Assembly: GCA_037176845.1 (NCBI GenBank)
Contig: JAYKXP010000036.1
Coordinates: forward strand, 124,001-188,000
Reading direction: 5' to 3'
Source: Paramarasmius palmivorus
Taxonomy: Eukaryota > Basidiomycota > Agaricomycetes > Agaricales > Marasmiaceae
DNA: 64,000 nt
Part shown: positions 14,236 through 25,592 of the stretch, in pieces
Numbering within the stretch: position 1 is the stretch's first letter
Layout: every line of letters starts with the position of its first letter
Made by a program: the position numbers and the translations under genes
Notes under the pieces: generated by a model
Told to the model about the DNA's origin: nothing
Databases searched by the model: none
What the model saw: only the letters and a program-made list of their open reading frames with translations

Positions 14236-15363
14236 ATGGCCGTGCTCACCACCCAGATGTCATCCAAAGCAGACCAGCGAAGCCGCTCCGAAAAGCCAGC
14301 AGTGTTCGCAGGAGATGGAGACAGCGCTGACGCTCGCCGATTCCTCACGGCATTCTCAGTTTATGGATGGAACTCCAAGAGGGAGATGAACATCCAGGAC
14401 GCAGATGGACAGTACTACCGCAACGACCGGGTGTGGATTAGTACAGCGCTGTCGTTCATGACAAAGGACGCAGCTCTCTGGGCCACTCCTTACATGGAGG
14501 AGTACTCGTTGGGAAGGCCCATATTTGGTGACAACTGGGCCACGTTCGAGGCAGCTTTCAAGCTCCGCTTCGAGAGCGTAGACGAGAAGGAGGATGCCAA
14601 GCACCGCCTCAAGGCTCTCCATCAGGACAAGATGACGGTGGCAGAGTACACAGCCAAGTTCAAGGAGCTCATGGGACGCACCGGCTACTCCACAGAGGAC
14701 CTCCGTGACCGGTTCTACGATAACCTCAGTCGTGCATTCCGCGACAAGTTGGTCCTTGCCATTGGAAGGAGCACCAAAACCTTCGACGAGTTGGTTCAGA
14801 CATCAATTGAGGTCGACAACCACTTCCGTCAGTATGACGCTGAAAAGCGTTTGGAAGCACAAGCTCGACCCCAAGGCCCACGACCCTTCTGGAGCAACCG
14901 CCAACTCCCCAATCCCCCACGTACCTCGCCCTTTCCCGCCGCTGCGCCAGCACCAACATTTCCAACACGTGACCCCAATGCCATGGACATTGACGCTAAC
15001 CGTACCCGTGCAGACTGGCTTCGCCTGATGAATGGCAAGTGCTTTGGCTGTGGTTCGACAGAGCACCGGCAACGCGATGGGGGCCATGAAAGGGAGATTT
15101 GCAACTGGTGCCGCAGAAATGGACACCGGGAAGCAGTCTGTTTCAATAAATGGCTGGGAAGGCCTCGTGGAACGAGTGGACAACGTGTTGCCGCCACTGA
15201 AACACCTGCCACTGAACAGGCGCTACCAACTCCACCTGCCGCAGCCCCAACGACCCCAACTCCAGCTCAGACCGCACCACCAACAGGTCTGGACGCTCTC
15301 ATTGCACAAATGGAGCAGCTCCAGATGCAAATTGCTACCATCCGTGCCGAGCAGCGTTTTTAG
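14236..15363 (+). CDS. Gag polyprotein of Gypsy element 1
   Basis: The 375-residue frame holds a retrotransposon capsid region (motifs WATFEAAFKLRFESVDEK and LKALHQDKMTVAEYTAKFKELM, near residues 115-160). It is followed by a Pro-rich stretch and a Cys/His-rich nucleic-acid-binding region near residues 265-310 (CFGCGSTEHR, CNWCRRNGH). The C-terminus is predicted coiled (LIAQMEQLQMQIATI). The same frame is open upstream to an ATG at 14149, but a TAA at 14173-14175 interrupts it 21 codons before the Met at 14236. A C-to-T change in a CAA codon would explain that. Either this copy has lost its N-terminus or translation starts at 14236. The TAG at 15361 follows a run of five T, next to which pol is open in the -1 frame. 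Confidence 0.9.
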   Translation: MAVLTTQMSSKADQRSRSEKPAVFAGDGDSADARRFLTAFSVYGWNSKREMNIQDADGQYYRNDRVWISTALSFMTKDAALWATPYMEEYSLGRPIFGDNWATFEAAFKLRFESVDEKEDAKHRLKALHQDKMTVAEYTAKFKELMGRTGYSTEDLRDRFYDNLSRAFRDKLVLAIGRSTKTFDELVQTSIEVDNHFRQYDAEKRLEAQARPQGPRPFWSNRQLPNPPRTSPFPAAAPAPTFPTRDPNAMDIDANRTRADWLRLMNGKCFGCGSTEHRQRDGGHEREICNWCRRNGHREAVCFNKWLGRPRGTSGQRVAATETPATEQALPTPPAAAPTTPTPAQTAPPTGLDALIAQMEQLQMQIATIRAEQRF

Positions 15364-15368
15364 AAGGG

Positions 15369-18300
15369 GTGCCTCCTAAGGCTACGAGAGTCACACCCCC
15401 AAATACATCTTTTATCTCCATCTCGCCGTCGTCGTATGATTCTGTTTCATCATGTACAATATCTATCCCAGTTGTCGACAAAAATGAAAACCATTTTCAC
15501 ATACGCGCGCGCTTGAAAGGACACAATCGAGAAAAGGATGTAGTAGCCATGATCGACAGTGGAGCTACTGGGCTGTTCATTGGGAAAAGATGGGTGGAGG
15601 AGCAACGTGTTGAAAGATACCGTCTGCGAAGGCAGATTCCACTCTACAATATCGACGGTAGTCGGAATCGTGCAGGGAGTATCGAGGAGTTTGCTAGATT
15701 GAGGATGAAGATTGGAGAGCATGAGGAGGAAGTAGAGTTGTTAATCACTGACCTAGGCCCTGAAGACGTAGTGCTAGGGCTGCCTTGGCTGAGAAAGGTG
15801 AACCCTGCCATTGACTGGGCTAAAGGTGTGATGAAAATCGAAATAGAGGAGGAGCAGGAAGAAGAGGTCCAGACAGAGGAGACAGAGCGGTGGGAGCAGA
15901 TCAGAGGCAACAGAAGACAGCGTAGGCAGTGGCAGAAAGATGGTGTATTGGAGCATGCGAGCGACGAACTGTGGGTGGCAGCAGGAGTGACGTACGCAGC
16001 AGAGCTGGCATTTGAGGAGTCGAAAAGGAAGGAGAAGAAGAGCATGGAGGAGATCGTGCCTGAGGAGTACCACCAATACCGCAAGGTGTTTTCGGAGGAA
16101 GAATCCCATCGACTACCTGAGCACAAACCCTGGGACCACACCATTGACCTCAAACCCGATGCTCCAGAGACTATCCGATCCAAAGTATACCCCATGTCGG
16201 TCAACGAGCAGACCGAGTTGGATGCATTTCTGGAGGAAAACCTGCGCAAAGGATACATAGTTCCATCCAAGTCACCCCTCGCCTCTCCAGTCTTCTTTGT
16301 CAAGAAGAAGGATGGTAAACTTCGGTTCGTACAGGACTACCGCAAGCTCAATGAATTCACCGTCAAGAATCGATACCCCCTTCCTTTAGCTACCGACATC
16401 ATCAACCGCCTGAAAGGTGCCAAGTACTTCACCAAGCTGGATGTTCGGTGGGGATACAACAACGTGCGCATCAAGGAAGGAGACGAGTGGAAGGCAGCAT
16501 TTACCACCAGTCGAGGACTGTTCGAACCACAAGTCATGTTCTTTGGCCTCACCAATTCCCCAGCAACATTCCAGGCCCTCATGAACTCCATCTTCGCAGA
16601 CCTCATTGCCAAGGGCAAGGTAGCAGTATACCTGGATGATATCCTCATCTACAGTGCAACCATGGAGGAGCATCGTGCCACGACCCATGAAGTGCTGAAA
16701 AGACTTCAGGAGTACGACCTCTACCTTCGGCCAGAGAAGTGTGAATTCGACCAACAGCAGGTGGAATATCTCGGTATGGTAATACGGGAAGGCCAGGTCA
16801 CCATGGACCCAGTCAAAGTACGAGCAGTCAAAGAGTGGAGCACACCCCGCAACCTTCGTGAGCTTCGCGGGTTCATCGGCTTTGCCAACTTCTACCGACG
16901 TTTCATCAAAGACTTCTCCAAGATCGCTCGACCCTTGCACGACCTCACCAAGAAAGAGCAACGGTGGGACTGGGGAAGGCGACATCAGGAAGCCTTTGAT
17001 ACCCTGAAGAAGGCTTTCACTGAGGAGCCAATACTGGTGATGTGGGATCCGGAACGACCAACCCGAGTGGAAGTGGACGCCTCAGGCTACGCTACTGGCG
17101 GAGTTATCCTTCAACAGCAGGATGATGGATTATGGCACCCAGTGGCATATCGATCAGAGAGCATGGCACCCGCTGAGAGGAACTACGAGATCTACGACCG
17201 AGAGATGTTAGCCATCATCCGAGCCCTTGAGGACTGGCGCCACTACTTGGAAGGACTTCCTCAGTCATTCGAGATAATCACCGACCACCGAAACCTGGAG
17301 TACTGGAGGACAGCTCAGGATCTGACTCGTCGTCAAGCCCGATGGGCACTTTGGCTGTCACGGTTTGACTTCCGTCTGACACACAAACCTGGCAAAACGA
17401 ACACTCAGGCAGACCCCCTGTCGCGAATCTCAGAGCTGCAGGTGTTGGATGCTGAGGACAATCGTGAGCAGGTAGTTCTGAAGCCAGAGATGTTTGCGAA
17501 GATTGGAGCTGCGCGAGTAGGAGGAGATGCCCTAGAGGAAAGAATACGCAAGGGAGTAGAGAGAGAAGCGGAGGTACTGCAGGCAGTAGAGGCGCTGGAG
17601 AAGGACGGGGCGAGGAAGTTGGCCAACGGTCTAGTGGAGTGGGAAGAAGACGACGGCCTGGTGTACTATAAGGGGAAGCTGTACATTCCGGCAGATGAAG
17701 GTTTGAGGAAGGAGATCCTAAAGCAATGCCATGATGCGTCTACAGCAGGGCACCTGGGGAAACACGGGACACTAGAACAGGTGAAACGTTACTACTGGTG
17801 GCCTAACATGTCCTCTTTCATAGAGAAGTATGTTCAGGGGTGTGAGCGCTGCCAACGCACCAAACCAGCTGTTCATCCTGACGCAACACTCCAACCCATG
17901 GAAGTGCCAGAAGGACCTTGGTGTGTGGTAGGAGTTGACCTTATCACAGGACTCCCCCTCAGCAATGGTTATGATGCCATCATCACCTACATCGACCTGT
18001 ACAGCAAGCAAGTCCACATTCTCCCCACCACCACTACCCTTGATGCCAAAGGAGTCGCCGACCTTCATTACCGGGAGATCTTCCGTCTGCATGGGATTCC
18101 CCACAAGTTCGTATCTGACCGAGGCCCGCAATTTGCAGCGCAAGTAACCCGAGCTCTGTACAAGCGACTAGGACTACAACCAGGACTAACTACTGCCTAC
18201 CACCCTGCTGCCAATGGCCAGACCGAAAGAGCCAACCAAGAGGTGGAACGGTTCTTACGCCTATTTGTGGATAAACGTCAGGACGACTGGTCAGACTGGC

Positions 18301-19127
18301 TCCCAACAGCAGAGTTCGTACTCAACTCCCGAGTCCACACAGCACATGACCGTAGTCCATTCGAAGTCATGTACGGCTACACACCTGACTTCACTATCCC
18401 AGTAGGACGCCCAACCCGATTCCCAGCATTGAACACCCGACTAGAGAAACTGAGGGAGGTGCGCAAAGAGGCAGAAGCAGCATTGCGCATGGGCAAGGAG
18501 CGGATGAAAGAGACATACGAGGCAGGAAAGAAAAAGGCACACGTGTTCGAAGTAGGAGACAAGGTGTGGCTGTCAGCAAAAGACATCAGAATCCACCAGG
18601 CAAGCCAGAAGCTGGGACCACGGCAACTAGGACCCTACGAAGTCATCGAAAAGGTTGGTGAACTGGACTACCGGCTTAAGCTTCCTCCGGCCATGAAGGT
18701 ACACAATGTCTTCCACGTCAACCGGCTCTCACCCTGGAAGGGCAATGATGTCAATGGATTACGACCACCACCACCTGAAGCAGTAGAAGTAGAAGGAGAA
18801 GAGGAGTTTGAGGTCGAGCAGATTCTGGACAGCAGGATATACCGAAGGGGATTGCAGTATTTGGTGCGATGGGAAGGCTTTGGGGAGGAAGACGACAGTT
18901 GGGAACCAGCAGCCAACGTCAAGAATGCGGGTGAGAAGATAACAGAATTCCACCAAAAGCATCCCAATGCGCCAAAGAAGATAGCAGCAGCCGTCTTCAG
19001 CTCATTACCCTGGCGCAAACTGGAAAATCTGACTGAAGGACAGTCCACGGATCTAGAGTGGGAGGAGGGACGGATTGCAGGTTCTAGCCTATCGCGGACG
19101 ATAGGCATTAGGAGGGGGGTAATGTGA
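15369..19127 (+). CDS. Pol polyprotein of Gypsy element 1 (protease, RT, RNase H, integrase, chromodomain)
   Basis: A single 1252-codon frame is open throughout. Domains in order: retropepsin with DSGAT near residue 63; reverse transcriptase with LRFVQDYRKLNEFT, LDVRWGYNNV and the catalytic box YLDDILIYS (about residues 290-470); RNase H with VDASGYATGG and ITDHRNLEYW; the HHCC zinc finger of integrase (GHLGKHGT..CERCQRTK); the integrase core with GVDLITGLP, SDRGPQF and NGQTERAN (D, D, E); and a C-terminal chromodomain (EVEQILDSRIYRRGLQYLVRWEGF). The chromodomain places it among chromoviruses, whose integrases are thought to target modified chromatin. The frame is open upstream of 15369 into gag, so -1 frameshifting is the likely expression mode. 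The stop codon lies inside the first bases of the 3' LTR. Confidence 0.96.
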   Translation: MPPKATRVTPPNTSFISISPSSYDSVSSCTISIPVVDKNENHFHIRARLKGHNREKDVVAMIDSGATGLFIGKRWVEEQRVERYRLRRQIPLYNIDGSRNRAGSIEEFARLRMKIGEHEEEVELLITDLGPEDVVLGLPWLRKVNPAIDWAKGVMKIEIEEEQEEEVQTEETERWEQIRGNRRQRRQWQKDGVLEHASDELWVAAGVTYAAELAFEESKRKEKKSMEEIVPEEYHQYRKVFSEEESHRLPEHKPWDHTIDLKPDAPETIRSKVYPMSVNEQTELDAFLEENLRKGYIVPSKSPLASPVFFVKKKDGKLRFVQDYRKLNEFTVKNRYPLPLATDIINRLKGAKYFTKLDVRWGYNNVRIKEGDEWKAAFTTSRGLFEPQVMFFGLTNSPATFQALMNSIFADLIAKGKVAVYLDDILIYSATMEEHRATTHEVLKRLQEYDLYLRPEKCEFDQQQVEYLGMVIREGQVTMDPVKVRAVKEWSTPRNLRELRGFIGFANFYRRFIKDFSKIARPLHDLTKKEQRWDWGRRHQEAFDTLKKAFTEEPILVMWDPERPTRVEVDASGYATGGVILQQQDDGLWHPVAYRSESMAPAERNYEIYDREMLAIIRALEDWRHYLEGLPQSFEIITDHRNLEYWRTAQDLTRRQARWALWLSRFDFRLTHKPGKTNTQADPLSRISELQVLDAEDNREQVVLKPEMFAKIGAARVGGDALEERIRKGVEREAEVLQAVEALEKDGARKLANGLVEWEEDDGLVYYKGKLYIPADEGLRKEILKQCHDASTAGHLGKHGTLEQVKRYYWWPNMSSFIEKYVQGCERCQRTKPAVHPDATLQPMEVPEGPWCVVGVDLITGLPLSNGYDAIITYIDLYSKQVHILPTTTTLDAKGVADLHYREIFRLHGIPHKFVSDRGPQFAAQVTRALYKRLGLQPGLTTAYHPAANGQTERANQEVERFLRLFVDKRQDDWSDWLPTAEFVLNSRVHTAHDRSPFEVMYGYTPDFTIPVGRPTRFPALNTRLEKLREVRKEAEAALRMGKERMKETYEAGKKKAHVFEVGDKVWLSAKDIRIHQASQKLGPRQLGPYEVIEKVGELDYRLKLPPAMKVHNVFHVNRLSPWKGNDVNGLRPPPPEAVEVEGEEEFEVEQILDSRIYRRGLQYLVRWEGFGEEDDSWEPAANVKNAGEKITEFHQKHPNAPKKIAAAVFSSLPWRKLENLTEGQSTDLEWEEGRIAGSSLSRTIGIRRGVM

Positions 19128-19567
19128 TGGAGCGTAGCTTTTTCCTTTCATTTCTCTAAGTCCCCTTATCTATTTTCTTATCTTCATCTTATCACTTTCC
19201 ACTTATATCGCGTACAGCCTCTCATCCACCGGAACATTCCACATCATTCTTCCATTGTTCTACATCTTTCCGTATCATTCTGATTGCTTACTTGTACAAT
19301 TCTCGCCGAGACAGACTCTTCACATATAAACCGTAGCCGTAGATGCCTAGTTCCCCATCTTGACCTCTTGGTCATTTGGGCTAGGCAAGTCATCTTGTAT
19401 TTTATCCCTTTAGTTATGCTAACTTGGTCATTTGGGCTAGTATCTGACTTGTGTCTGCCTGCTCAATGTCGTATAGAGCCCTGTGCCTACGCTGGATCAC
19501 CCCCTTTTTCCTTATCATCATCGCTCAGCACCGCTATCCGTAGAGAGGTAGTTGGTTCGCCCTCACA
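19123..19567 (+). repeat. 3' LTR of Gypsy element 1
   Basis: Direct repeat of 13435-13879. Its first bases contain the pol stop codon. It is followed by the second GTTTC target-site copy at 19568-19572. Confidence 0.96.
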
Positions 19568-21107
19568 GTTTCCAAATAAAGAATCCTGACGGTATGGGAT
19601 ATAAATTGAGTCTACCACACACCTCAAAGGGAAAATAAGTGGAATGTATGGGTATACGATGAATGGGAACTTCTTTTGCCGGGGGCGGTCCCGCCTTGAC
19701 TTGGGTCTGGATATGTTGGAAAGTCGAGCCCAGAATGGACGTGAGTCTCGGTCTTCAATCGCGTCTTCCACGTAAGATAACATATATTCCCAAGTAGAAG
19801 GAAAACCTTCGCAGAGAATGATCCAGAACCGCTTGAAGATCGACGGCTTCAAGACAGCGGGATACTGGCCACTGCACTCATTTTGCAATGTTACGCGGAC
19901 AACATAGCGTACGCGAAGTGGTTTGTCCCACCAGAAGTAAAAAGACACACCAAGTAGAGATGTGTATGCGAGTGTGATCACTTCGACTTCGGTGATTGTG
20001 AGCTCGTTCGCGAAACGGGCAATGACTTGTATGATAAACCATGTCACTTGGATGATAGCGATGCATTTTGAAAGCGCATCTCCACTGCCCTTGGCCATAA
20101 CTTCATTCTCCGTGATATCAATGTACCCGTTTGCTGCAAAGTGTTCCAGAAGGCACGTTGAGAGTTCTATCGGTGCAGCGGAAACAGTGGCATTGGTCGC
20201 AGATTTGTCTTCCTGATGTGACAAATCAATATGGAGACAGATTTACAGTTCTCATGGGCCGGTATGGAGCAAGTATGGAGACTCACCACTGAGCTGCTGT
20301 CGTTGTGTTGGAGGATCGGGGTTTCCATATCATCTTGATTTTCGCTTTCTTTTGATTCCGCTAGAGCCATAACATTAACTCCTTCAAGTTCCGTCAACTG
20401 GGATGAGGAATCGCCATTGCCATGTTTTTGAAGTGGAGACGCCGTGTTCTGATCGGTCTCAAAGGTCTCATCTCGCTTGGATTCCTCTGAATCTATTTGG
20501 GGGATGATAATCCCTGCGTCTTTCAAGAGAGGCATTCTATCCCTAAGAAGTTCATGACGTCTGAGTGGATATCCTATAACGAACAGAAGGATTCTTACCG
20601 GAAAGTTTCTCGATCAGTCTCAAAACTGTCATGGTCCCACAATATACCCAGGAAGTCGTCGCCATTGTACAGTGCAAAACCTCCCATGAGCGCCAGGAAA
20701 GCATGCGACTGGGTCCATCCATACTCTGTTCGTTAATCAGAAGGCATTTTAAAACTACGTTCGCAATCCTTACTTTCATACTTTTTTGTGATTCTGCTCG
20801 CAGAGACCCACTGTCGCACGGACCATAGCATCATGGACTCCGGTGAAATGAGCGCAACGAGCGTCACCATCGCAGTTTGTAACCATACAACCATATCTTT
20901 ATGGTCAGGACGAGGTACATTCGGATGGACAGCAACCCAAGTGCAGATGAAGAGCATTGAAGCACAAGTCCAGAGTATGTCCTTGATGCTTCGGCACTCG
21001 TAAAGGGAGTCGCATTCTAGTGGAGTTTCAGTACCTTCGACGGCAGAGAAGTTGGCGTCATATGAGCGAGAAAGGATGGGATGGGCAAGTGCATAGAGAA
21101 GAAGCAT

Positions 21108-22880
21108 CTTTTGGCGACGAGCAGTGTTGTCCGCGTCAGCTGGGATTTAATCGTTATAACGATACTAACCACGTTGCACTAGTATTGTGATGCTGCATCG
21201 ATAAGTATTTGCGAACTGATCGGCGGAAAAGAATACAGTATAGCATAGACGCTGTCAGTGATCAAGTTTATTTGTGAAAACCTGCCATATTTCCTTTCTT
21301 AGATCCAATTACATTGGTTTAGCGACCCTATCGTGGTGCTCTACACCGAATCCGGCTCACTGAACCCTTGAGTGGAGTGTAGTTGAGAGGTACCTGCTTT
21401 AATGCCTTCAGTTGGCAGAACGCGTTAGCAATCACAGCGTGCGTTTGTAAAAGTGGGCCAACCAGCCGCCGAGAAACATCAAACCTGCCTAGTCCTCTTT
21501 GGAAATTGTGGTCACAGGGTTAGCGGCCGACTAACATGTGGATTGAGGAGTGTGGAGTTTGAAAGGACCTGCTCCTTTTTGCCGGCACTTGAACCAGTAT
21601 GCCATTCTAGCTGTCAATCAATAATGCATGTTCAGGAAGACCCGGGATACTGCTTCCCTCCATTGCTTTTCAAGAGAAATGTACTTGCTAAATGTAGCTC
21701 GTGCAGATCAAGGAGCGCTCATCTATCGAGCACGAGCACTCAGCGAATGAAGACAGCATTGAAGATGGTAAATAACGCTCGATTCAAAGTGTGATAGATA
21801 CACTCGGTCATAAGTATGCCGAGCATCGAGTATACTATACCCTTGCCGCCCTGACATGAAGGAATCAGAAGAAGTGCCCGACCAAAATCCAATGTAGCAA
21901 ACGTACCAAAAACGACGTCATGACACATGTCCATCACCTTCCTATCGCCGCCTGCATCACCATGAGTTACACGCCGAACAAACGTACTTTTAATAACTGA
22001 ACACGTCGAAGCACTAGACGTGATAGAAGTCTACAGAAGCATCCCATCTGTGGAAGGCCATACTAGGCTCCGGCGAATGGAAATCTTTACTAGTGTGTGC
22101 TAGCAAACACAGCGCTGATCATATCGAACTGGGTCCGCCTTTTCCGCTCGCGATGTAATCGTTATCCTGCGGCCTAGGGTAGATACCAGCTCGAGCTCAG
22201 AGCGCGAGACGAGGAGCTGGGTCATGCAGTGGAGAGAATACCGCGATATGTGCTGGAGATGATCGAGGGATGCGAGTCGATGAGGAGCAAAACCGGAAAT
22301 GGGATTGTAAAAATGTTCGAGTACCAGCCGCCCAAGAATGGCGACGGGAAAAGTAGACGAAGTAATGTTGAGAGCCAACGAGATTGTCGTGTCCTCTGGC
22401 GCGGAGTAGGCTCTAGCTAGAGGGATATTCGTATCGATGCGAGGAGAGGTGATAATTCAGGTATGCTGCCCTGAGTGGTGGTGAAAGCTGACAGCTGGTG
22501 TTGGCGTTGACGGGACGAGTCTTGACTGCTTGTGTAGCTGCAGAAACCGAACGGCGGCAGCCCAGGTGTTATAGGGGAAGGGAGGTACCGCAGTGGAATG
22601 GCAAGGAGCGTCGAAAATGACGCTAATGAAGTTGATAAGGGCTAGTACCGGCCATGTAGCCATGTAGGGGACGATGCAGAAAGTTCATTGGGACAGGATG
22701 GGAGGAAGGGATGTCGTCCAAATGCACTACCACTACTATTAACGATCGTTGGGTTTTGAAGGTCTCTGGAAGATAAAAACCTGTATTAGAGCGCATCGGA
22801 ATCGAAGCTGCCAATACTCACCAACAGGGACGCGTCATGGGCGGAGGAACTGAATTCGGTCGGTACGTATGGAGGAAAGA
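21108..22880. other. Flank of tandem unit 3, left part, no supported gene
   Basis: This stretch is homologous to 8695-11200 of unit 2, for example 21585-21730 with 9140-9300 and 22500-22680 with 10900-11080. It stops at the left inverted repeat of the KDZ element. The homology to unit 2 and unit 1 resumes after the insertions at about 38651-38729 and 45111-45370. Confidence 0.6.
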
Positions 22881-23048
22881 CACCTAAGGTTCCCAGCCCC
22901 ACCGGCAAATTAGTGGGCGGATACGCCGGGTATCCGCCAACTAACTTGTATCAAAACCGTCATAAATCCGGTACGCAAATATCTTTCGTTTATCTTCTGA
23001 AGTACACGAATAATTCTTTCCCCTCCAGCGAATAACCTCAAGTCCCTC
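22881..23048 (+). repeat. Left terminal inverted repeat of the KDZ element
   Basis: It pairs with 38476-38643 with only about a dozen differences. At least four are CpG transitions (TACGCC/TATGCC, TCCGGT/TCTGGT, TTTCGTT/TTTCATT, AGCGAAT/AGTGAAT). It contains a 9-bp palindrome with a 5-nt centre (GGCGGATAC..GTATCCGCC, about 22917-22939), a possible transposase-binding hairpin. Confidence 0.93.
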
Positions 23049-25018
23049 TAGAGTCACACTCTCTGACACGGCACCTTCCTCTTTTGGCGATATTCGAACC
23101 ATGGTCACGCTTCGGCTTCATTGTCTCACTCAAACCACGACATGGACGGCAGCATGAATCAGGACTGCGGCAATCGTCTCGGTGAGTTTGTTTATTTCTC
23201 CTAGTTCGAAGCTCATGGTACATCTAATCTCAGGTTTCAAACAAAAGAAAAAGGTGGTCAAGAATTTGCGACGACGCTTTCGCCTCGACGGGGCCAGGCT
23301 ATCTCATCGTTCAGCGGCGGCTTCACCACGCCGAGAGCTTGAGATCAGGGTTGATGTTCAGGAGCAACTGTCTAGTAGTGGGATACCAGGACCAGTCAAT
23401 AACAGGTGAGTTCCAGAGGCATCTTGTTCTTTCATGGACACTAATTAGTTCCTAGCATGCACTAACTTCAATTTTCCAACTCAATCTCTGTCTCCATATG
23501 CTCCTGTCACCTTACTACGCTCCCAGCCAAATCCGTGGAACACATGTTATTACTACCCTGTTTACTAAATCAATCATGATACCTTTTCTTGTCCTATACC
23601 TCCATGTCCCTTCGGAAGTCCTCAAGTCGTCTGAACAATAAAGTAATTATCCGCTCTGGCGGCAGGTCAGGCCTTTCGACACGAGAAGTTCAGAATGTTA
23701 CCAAGACGCAAGAGGACCGATTCCAGGCCCGCCGCAAACAGGAGAGGATGCTTGCGAGTACGTGATATGTGGTCCTAACGGAATATTCCATGTCATTCAG
23801 TTATGTAGCTATGAGTTTTGAACAGCGCGAAGAGTATGAAGAATCCAACGACACCCAGTCTTCGGGGGTGGGACCATCGCAACCGACTTCTCAGCTATCA
23901 GGTCCAGAACTTGACACCAGTGCAATTCCGAACGATTCGGGACCCTTGAGTGACGATGTCGCTTCTGACGATGGGATGGATGTTGATGATCCTGAGTACA
24001 CCGAGTTACCTCTAGGAGAAGAAGGCGTTACCCTCAGTCATGCAGGCGGAGAGTATTTTTTCAACCAGATGGTTGACGACATGCTTGAGCATCATCCGTA
24101 TGTCATGTTATTCTTGAAAGGTCATGTCTCACACAGTTTGAATAATAGAACGCGAGACGATCTTTGAACCCGCAAAAAGAGGGTTCAAAAGACAGTTGAT
24201 TCCTGGAGGGAGCAACGCCCACGGTTGGTTCGGGCATATCTCGGTTTCAAGATGCGGGGGCCGCCAGTGAACGAGAATGGGGAACCGGAATTTTTGATGC
24301 CAGTGATGGATTTCTCGAGTAAGTGAAACAAATGAGTTTGACGTTTATTGCTTTAACGAAATCATGCCTATTCAGCTAATGGAGAACGCCCGTTCTTTCA
24401 TTGTGAGAAGGCTCACGGTTCCGAAAGTCAAACAATGACTCTAAACGAGACTTTACTACGGCATGGATATATTGGGGCTAGTGCAACCAGGCCCAACCTT
24501 GCATTTCCGTTATCATTATTGGAAATCTACCGCCAAGTGCACCGTGTATGCCCTAGGTTCAGCATTGATGGCCTGTCGAAAGTGCTACAGTACCTTCATG
24601 GAGTGGGTGATTCATTGTCGTTATCGTTCAGCTGAATCTGAATGACATAGATGGCAAGAGAGACCTACCTAGAAGACCAGCTACGCATAGCTTATGATGA
24701 GTACCTTGCCATTCTACGGGAAGTCAATAATCTAAGCCTTGGCGCGTTAGAGCGGCAATCAGAGGCGTCTCAAATCATGCGGATATGTCCACCCTGCACC
24801 TACAGGGTCAAGAACGAGGCGCCTTTGGTCCCCTCTATTCTGCTAGCCATGGACGGCAACAACTCCCTAAAGCAGGTTGATCCAAAATATCGGTCTGGAC
24901 AACCTCGAGAAGACGACCGAGAACTGGTGGACCATCGCTGGTTGGAAGAGGATTTCGTGGACCAGTTCAAGGACGAAGTTAAGAAGGTAACGTACCTGAA
25001 TGATTTCACTATCCGACA

Positions 25019-25429
25019 TGTTAGAATTATTTATCCTTTTATGGTTTCATTTGATGATCTTTACTTAACATCGTTCATCTCTGATATTCGTATTCGTTCA
25101 TCATTGTTCTATACACTGACCGCACGGTTCCATGCTTCTTGCTGTTACTCCATTGCCTCGGTGTGGCATCTTCATTAGTACATATTCGTATTATGCTGTT
25201 GAACATTGGTCTATATAAACTGTACATATCTACTGCTGAATATCATCGTCTCTTGCTATTGTCTTGCACCAGTACTGCTAAACCCAGTCCCAAGGCTCTT
25301 CACAAGTCTTTCGATCACCAATCACTGTCCTTAGACCTTGCTGATTCGCTTAGGCGTCGATCACGGTCCGCTTGATTTGGCATCAAGTGTTAGGCGCTTC
25401 ACCACTCGCTTAGATTATTGCTGCTAACA
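25019..25429 (+). repeat. 5' LTR of the gag-only element
   Basis: 411-bp direct repeat identical by eye to 27183-27593, with TG..CA ends. Confidence 0.95.
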
Positions 25430-25592
25430 GGTTATGGGCCCCGGTCCATACACTTGAATGTCAACAAAGCCAGGGGAGCAACACCAAAGGACTACATAGG
25501 AATCACCAAAGTTAATAAGAAGGAAAAGGCTTCTCAATTATAGGGAGTAGGAGCATCAGACACCAGACAACGACGAAGAAGATTATTACGAC

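Larger units (their letters stand above)
13435..19567 (+). mobile_element. Full-length Ty3/Gypsy chromovirus, 6133 bp
   Basis: Two 445-bp LTRs (13435-13879 and 19123-19567) begin TGTGATGG and end CCCTCACA. They differ at one base that I can find (13779 C, 19467 T). The flanks carry a perfect 5-bp target duplication GTTTC at 13430-13434 and 19568-19572. A purine tract (AGGAGGGGGGTAA) precedes the 3' LTR. Internal order is leader, gag, then protease, reverse transcriptase, RNase H, integrase and chromodomain. No canonical initiator-Met primer site was recognised after the 5' LTR. Near-identical LTRs indicate a recent insertion. Confidence 0.97.
13031..21107 (-). pseudogene. Multi-spanning membrane protein paralogue 3, split by a Gypsy retrotransposon
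   Basis: Exons 21107-20774, 20725-20599, 20542-20287 and 20212-19568 run in frame. The last exon then stops at the LTR retrotransposon 13435-19567 and resumes at 13429-13031. Skipping the element and one copy of the 5-bp duplication GTTTC restores an uninterrupted frame of about 586 residues. So apart from the insertion the gene has no visible lesion. It shares the family hallmarks: an IFICTWVAVHPNVP segment, KYGWTQSHAFLALMGG at the first splice, VTWFIIQVIARFANELTITE, FYFWWDKPLRVR, and an FIPHFG ending. It is more diverged than paralogues 1 and 2 and has a longer Ser/Glu-rich linker in exon 3. The element lies antisense to the gene and removes the last 132 residues, including the final membrane segments. 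Confidence 0.9.
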
